9,250 bases of DNA from an uncultured Bacteroidota bacterium (GTDB taxonomy: Bacteria; Bacteroidota; Bacteroidia; Chitinophagales; Chitinophagaceae), in assembly GCA_903912405.1 (NCBI GenBank), contig CAIWHF010000160.1, forward strand, positions 1-9,250, given 5' to 3'. Below are positions 7,414 through 9,250 of the stretch, piece after piece. The notes beneath the pieces were generated by a model. That model was not told the origin of the DNA. It searched no databases and saw nothing but the letters and a program-made list of their open reading frames with translations. How positions within the stretch are numbered: position 1 is the stretch's first letter; each line of letters starts with the position of its first letter. The translations under genes and the position numbers were made by a program.

Positions 7414-8451
7414 CTAATTTTTATTTTGTTGCAAAAGCGCGTTACAAATATTTTTTACAATACCTGGACCTTCATAAATAAAGCCCGTATATACTTGCAC
7501 CAAAGAGGCGCCAGCATTGAGTTTTTCTAAAGCATCTTCGGCGGTGAAAATACCCCCCACCGCAATCATAGGTATACTACCTTTTGTTTTCTGATGGATA
7601 TAGCGAATCACTTCGGTAGCGCGTGCCGTAACGGGTTTTCCGCTTAGTCCGCCCGCACCTATTGCTTCAACGCGTTCTTTAGCGGTTTGCAATTGACTAC
7701 GATCAATGGTGGTATTGGTAGCCACAATACCATCGATCTGCGTTGCCGCCACGATGTCTATAATGTCATCTAATTGCGTATCCGTTAAATCGGGAGCGAT
7801 TTTTAATAATACCGGCTTTGGATGAGGCATCGATTTGTTAACGACTTGCACTTTGTGCAATAAGGCCATCAAAGGTTCTTTCTCTTGCAACTCGCGGAGA
7901 CCTGGTGTGTTGGGGCTACTTACATTCACCACAAAATAATCGACAACTGCATGCAAAGCTTTTACATTATACTCGTAATCTTTATAGGCTTCCTCGTTGG
8001 GTGTAATTTTATTCTTACCAATATTGCCACCAATAATAATGCGCTCTTTTCGTTTTTGCAGTCTTAATACCGCCGCATCTACACCGCCATTATTGAAACC
8101 CATTCTATTAATTAAGGCCTTGTCGGCAGGCAATCTAAACAAGCGAGGTTTGGGATTGCCATCTTGCGCTTTAGGTGTAAGGGTGCCAATTTCTATAAAC
8201 CCAAAACCTAAGCAGGCCAAGGCATCAATATGTTTGGCATCTTTATCGAAACCTGCAGCCAAGCCCACAGGATTGGGAAAATTAATACCCCAGAGCGTTC
8301 TGTGCAAGCTATCAGATTTTTTTTGATACGCTTTTTGTAGTAATTTTCTAATTGGAGTGATCGCATAAGCCCTGTCTAATTGGCGCATGGTCCATACATG
8401 AACCGCCTCGGGTGCAAATTGAAATAATATAGTGCGAAGGAGTGCGTACAT
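7414..8451 (-). CDS. pyrD: Dihydroorotate dehydrogenase (quinone), class 2
   Basis: Membrane-associated flavoenzyme that oxidises dihydroorotate to orotate with FMN and passes electrons to quinone, the fourth step of UMP synthesis. The chosen protein has 345 residues. The N-terminal helices (MYALLRTILFQFAPEAVHVW, 1-20) are the quinone/membrane module that marks class 2. FMN-barrel motifs follow: NPVGLAAGFDKDA (60-72), GFGFIEIGTLTPK (82-94), NRMGFNNGG (115-123), VVNVSSPNTPGLRELQ (174-189), LLKIAPDL (215-222), ATNTT (244-248), GAGGLSGKP (265-273) and AVGGIFTAEDALEKLNAGAS (297-316). The class 2 catalytic base is a serine, here Ser179 by alignment with the E. coli enzyme from memory. Upstream in-frame starts (TTG at 8496, ATG at 8469) are rejected because they lie before or inside the promoter box at 8459-8466 and add residues the family lacks. 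First gene of the five-gene operon. Confidence 0.96.
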   Translation of the reverse strand: MYALLRTILFQFAPEAVHVWTMRQLDRAYAITPIRKLLQKAYQKKSDSLHRTLWGINFPNPVGLAAGFDKDAKHIDALACLGFGFIEIGTLTPKAQDGNPKPRLFRLPADKALINRMGFNNGGVDAAVLRLQKRKERIIIGGNIGKNKITPNEEAYKDYEYNVKALHAVVDYFVVNVSSPNTPGLRELQEKEPLMALLHKVQVVNKSMPHPKPVLLKIAPDLTDTQLDDIIDIVAATQIDGIVATNTTIDRSQLQTAKERVEAIGAGGLSGKPVTARATEVIRYIHQKTKGSIPMIAVGGIFTAEDALEKLNAGASLVQVYTGFIYEGPGIVKNICNALLQQNKN

Positions 8452-8458
8452 AGCTTTG

Positions 8459-8487
8459 CAAAGATACATTGTTGCGTTGAAATCAAA
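8459..8487 (-). promoter_or_regulatory. Promoter of the pyrD operon, Bacteroidota type
   Basis: On the minus strand a TTTG (8487-8484) precedes TATCTTTG (8466-8459) with a 17-nt spacer. The -7 box is identical to that of the tRNA-Lys promoter and matches TAnnTTTG; the spacer is slightly short of the usual 19-21 nt. The box ends 7 nt before the ATG at 8451 (intervening bases CAAAGCT), so transcripts would have a leader of only a few bases or none. This placement is also the main reason for rejecting the upstream in-frame starts of pyrD. The five downstream genes have no other convincing promoter in their short gaps. Confidence 0.72.
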
Positions 8488-8512
8488 TGCATGCAATTAG
8501 CAACAATTTGTA

Positions 8513-8542
8513 TTGAGTTTAACAAGTAATCTTTTATTTTTG
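8513..8542 (+). promoter_or_regulatory. Promoter of the divergent exported-protein gene
   Basis: A TTG (8513-8515), a 19-nt spacer and TATTTTTG (8535-8542) fit the Bacteroidota promoter pattern. The -7 box ends 8 nt before the ATG at 8551 (intervening bases GTGTGCCG), so the leader would be very short or absent and carries no Shine-Dalgarno sequence. The surroundings are AT-rich, so a chance match is possible, but the element sits where a promoter is needed and no other good candidate lies in the 99-nt divergent gap. Confidence 0.6.
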
Positions 8543-8550
8543 GTGTGCCG

Positions 8551-9250
8551 ATGCGTTACTCACCTCTTTTTTTCCCCCTATTATTGCTCTGCTTGGCTTA
8601 CCAAGGCCTAGCGCAACAACGCATCATTCATGGCATGGTGCTAGAGGCTGCGGGCAAACAAGCCCTGGGACAAGTGAGTATTCAGAATATTTATACCAAT
8701 GAGCTAACTTTGAGCGATAGTATTGGTTTATTTAAAATAAGTGTAGAGCAAGGGCAGCTGATAGAATTTAGAAAAGCGGGCTTTAAGATTGCCCGTATGC
8801 GTATACCAAAAGGAGCAATGGCACCTTATTTTAAAATCATCCTCAACAAACAACCCAATGCGCTGCCCGAATATATTCAAAATCAATATAAGGCCGACAG
8901 TATTCGCTATCATGAATTATATAAAACAGCCTTAAACTTTCCTAAGTTGAGTCCTTTCGAAGCTATGCAGCATCCGTTTAGCGCTTTAAGTAAGAAGAAT
9001 AGAATGATTTGGGCTTTTCAAGATGCCTATAGCGAGTTTGAGAAACAGAAGTATATCGATTATATGTTTAACGATAAATTAATTGAGCAAATGACTGGTA
9101 TCAAAGGCGATAGTTTAGTTTTATACAAACGCAATTATACCCCAAGCTATGATTTCATTAGAAAATCGAGCACTTACGATTTCTTCCTCTACATCAACAA
9201 AACGGGCGAGCGCTTTAAGGGTGGTAATATTTATAATTTCGGCATTAACC
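8551..9250 (+). CDS. Exported protein with carboxypeptidase-regulatory-like domain (first 233 residues, 3' end outside the window)
   Basis: The open frame runs from ATG to the window edge without a stop. Residues 1-21 (MRYSPLFFPLLLLCLAYQGLA) form a signal peptide with cleavage before QQ. Residues 24-100 look like a carboxypeptidase-regulatory-like beta-sandwich (IIHGMVLEAAGKQALGQVSI, then a SDSIGLFKISVEQGQLIEFR stretch and a KAGFKI strand), the same fold class as the N-terminus of the TonB-dependent receptor in this window. The remainder (105-233) is mostly helical and charged, with segments SALSKKNRMIWAFQ (144-157), EKQKYIDYMFNDKLIEQMTG (164-183) and NYTPSYDFIR (195-204). This arrangement recalls a Bacteroidota group annotated only by its regulatory-like domain; its function is not known to me. 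It is transcribed away from pyrD. No plug motif is visible so far, so a TonB receptor is unlikely, but the C-terminus is not seen. Confidence 0.88.
   Translation, partial: MRYSPLFFPLLLLCLAYQGLAQQRIIHGMVLEAAGKQALGQVSIQNIYTNELTLSDSIGLFKISVEQGQLIEFRKAGFKIARMRIPKGAMAPYFKIILNKQPNALPEYIQNQYKADSIRYHELYKTALNFPKLSPFEAMQHPFSALSKKNRMIWAFQDAYSEFEKQKYIDYMFNDKLIEQMTGIKGDSLVLYKRNYTPSYDFIRKSSTYDFFLYINKTGERFKGGNIYNFGIN

Noticed and set aside
7411..7416. Manganese (yybP-ykoY) riboswitch before the TerC-family gene
   Set aside because: The pyrD stop codon directly abuts the terC-like ATG, leaving no room for an upstream riboswitch.
7997..8326. Plus-strand open frame of 109 codons opposite pyrD
   Set aside because: It is a shadow of the highly conserved pyrD coding frame and has no protein features of its own.
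8488..8496. Short palindrome TGCATGCA in the divergent region as an operator
   Set aside because: Only eight bases long and a single copy, with no companion site; too little to call a regulator-binding site.
8728..8913. Minus-strand open frame of 61 codons inside the plus-strand exported-protein gene
   Set aside because: The plus-strand frame has a signal peptide and a domain-like sequence running through this region; the antisense frame has neither.

Overview
The window looks like chromosomal core sequence from a member of the Bacteroidota, probably near the Chitinophagaceae/Sphingobacteriia; the family-level guess is weak. The evidence is: TonB-dependent receptor and exported proteins carrying carboxypeptidase-regulatory-like domains, promoters of the TAnnTTTG type, start codons without Shine-Dalgarno sequences, AT-rich spacers, and a tRNA gene that does not encode its CCA end. 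Almost everything is on the minus strand; one gene at the right edge is on the plus strand. There is no gene-free stretch longer than 300 bases, and I see no mobile element, CRISPR array or phage signature.

Layout from left to right. Positions 1-2213 hold a minus-strand unit read in the order small exported protein (106 aa), SulP-family anion transporter, beta-carbonic anhydrase (cut by the window edge). The transporter and carbonic anhydrase together suggest bicarbonate uptake and CO2/HCO3- interconversion. Positions 2272-2435 hold a complete tRNA-Lys(TTT) transcription unit with its own promoter and a perfectly palindromic terminator. Positions 2471-8451 hold five tightly packed minus-strand genes read as pyrD (dihydroorotate dehydrogenase), a TerC-family membrane protein, a TPR lipoprotein, rpe (ribulose-phosphate 3-epimerase) and a TonB-dependent receptor; gaps are 0, 2, 4 and 32 nt, so one operon is likely. 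Positions 8452-8550 are a short divergent promoter region. From 8551 a plus-strand gene for an exported protein with a carboxypeptidase-regulatory-like domain runs off the right edge.

The content is mostly housekeeping (pyrimidine synthesis, pentose phosphate pathway, metal homeostasis, carbon supply, outer-membrane uptake) and I find no convincing new system. The points most worth a second look are the promoter boxes lying only 5-8 nt from start codons, which predict leaderless or near-leaderless mRNAs for both divergent genes, and the unexplained small exported protein in front of the SulP/carbonic anhydrase pair. For pyrD and the receptor gene, the longest open frame begins at a TTG upstream of the start that the protein family and the local signals support; the corrected ATG starts are given here.
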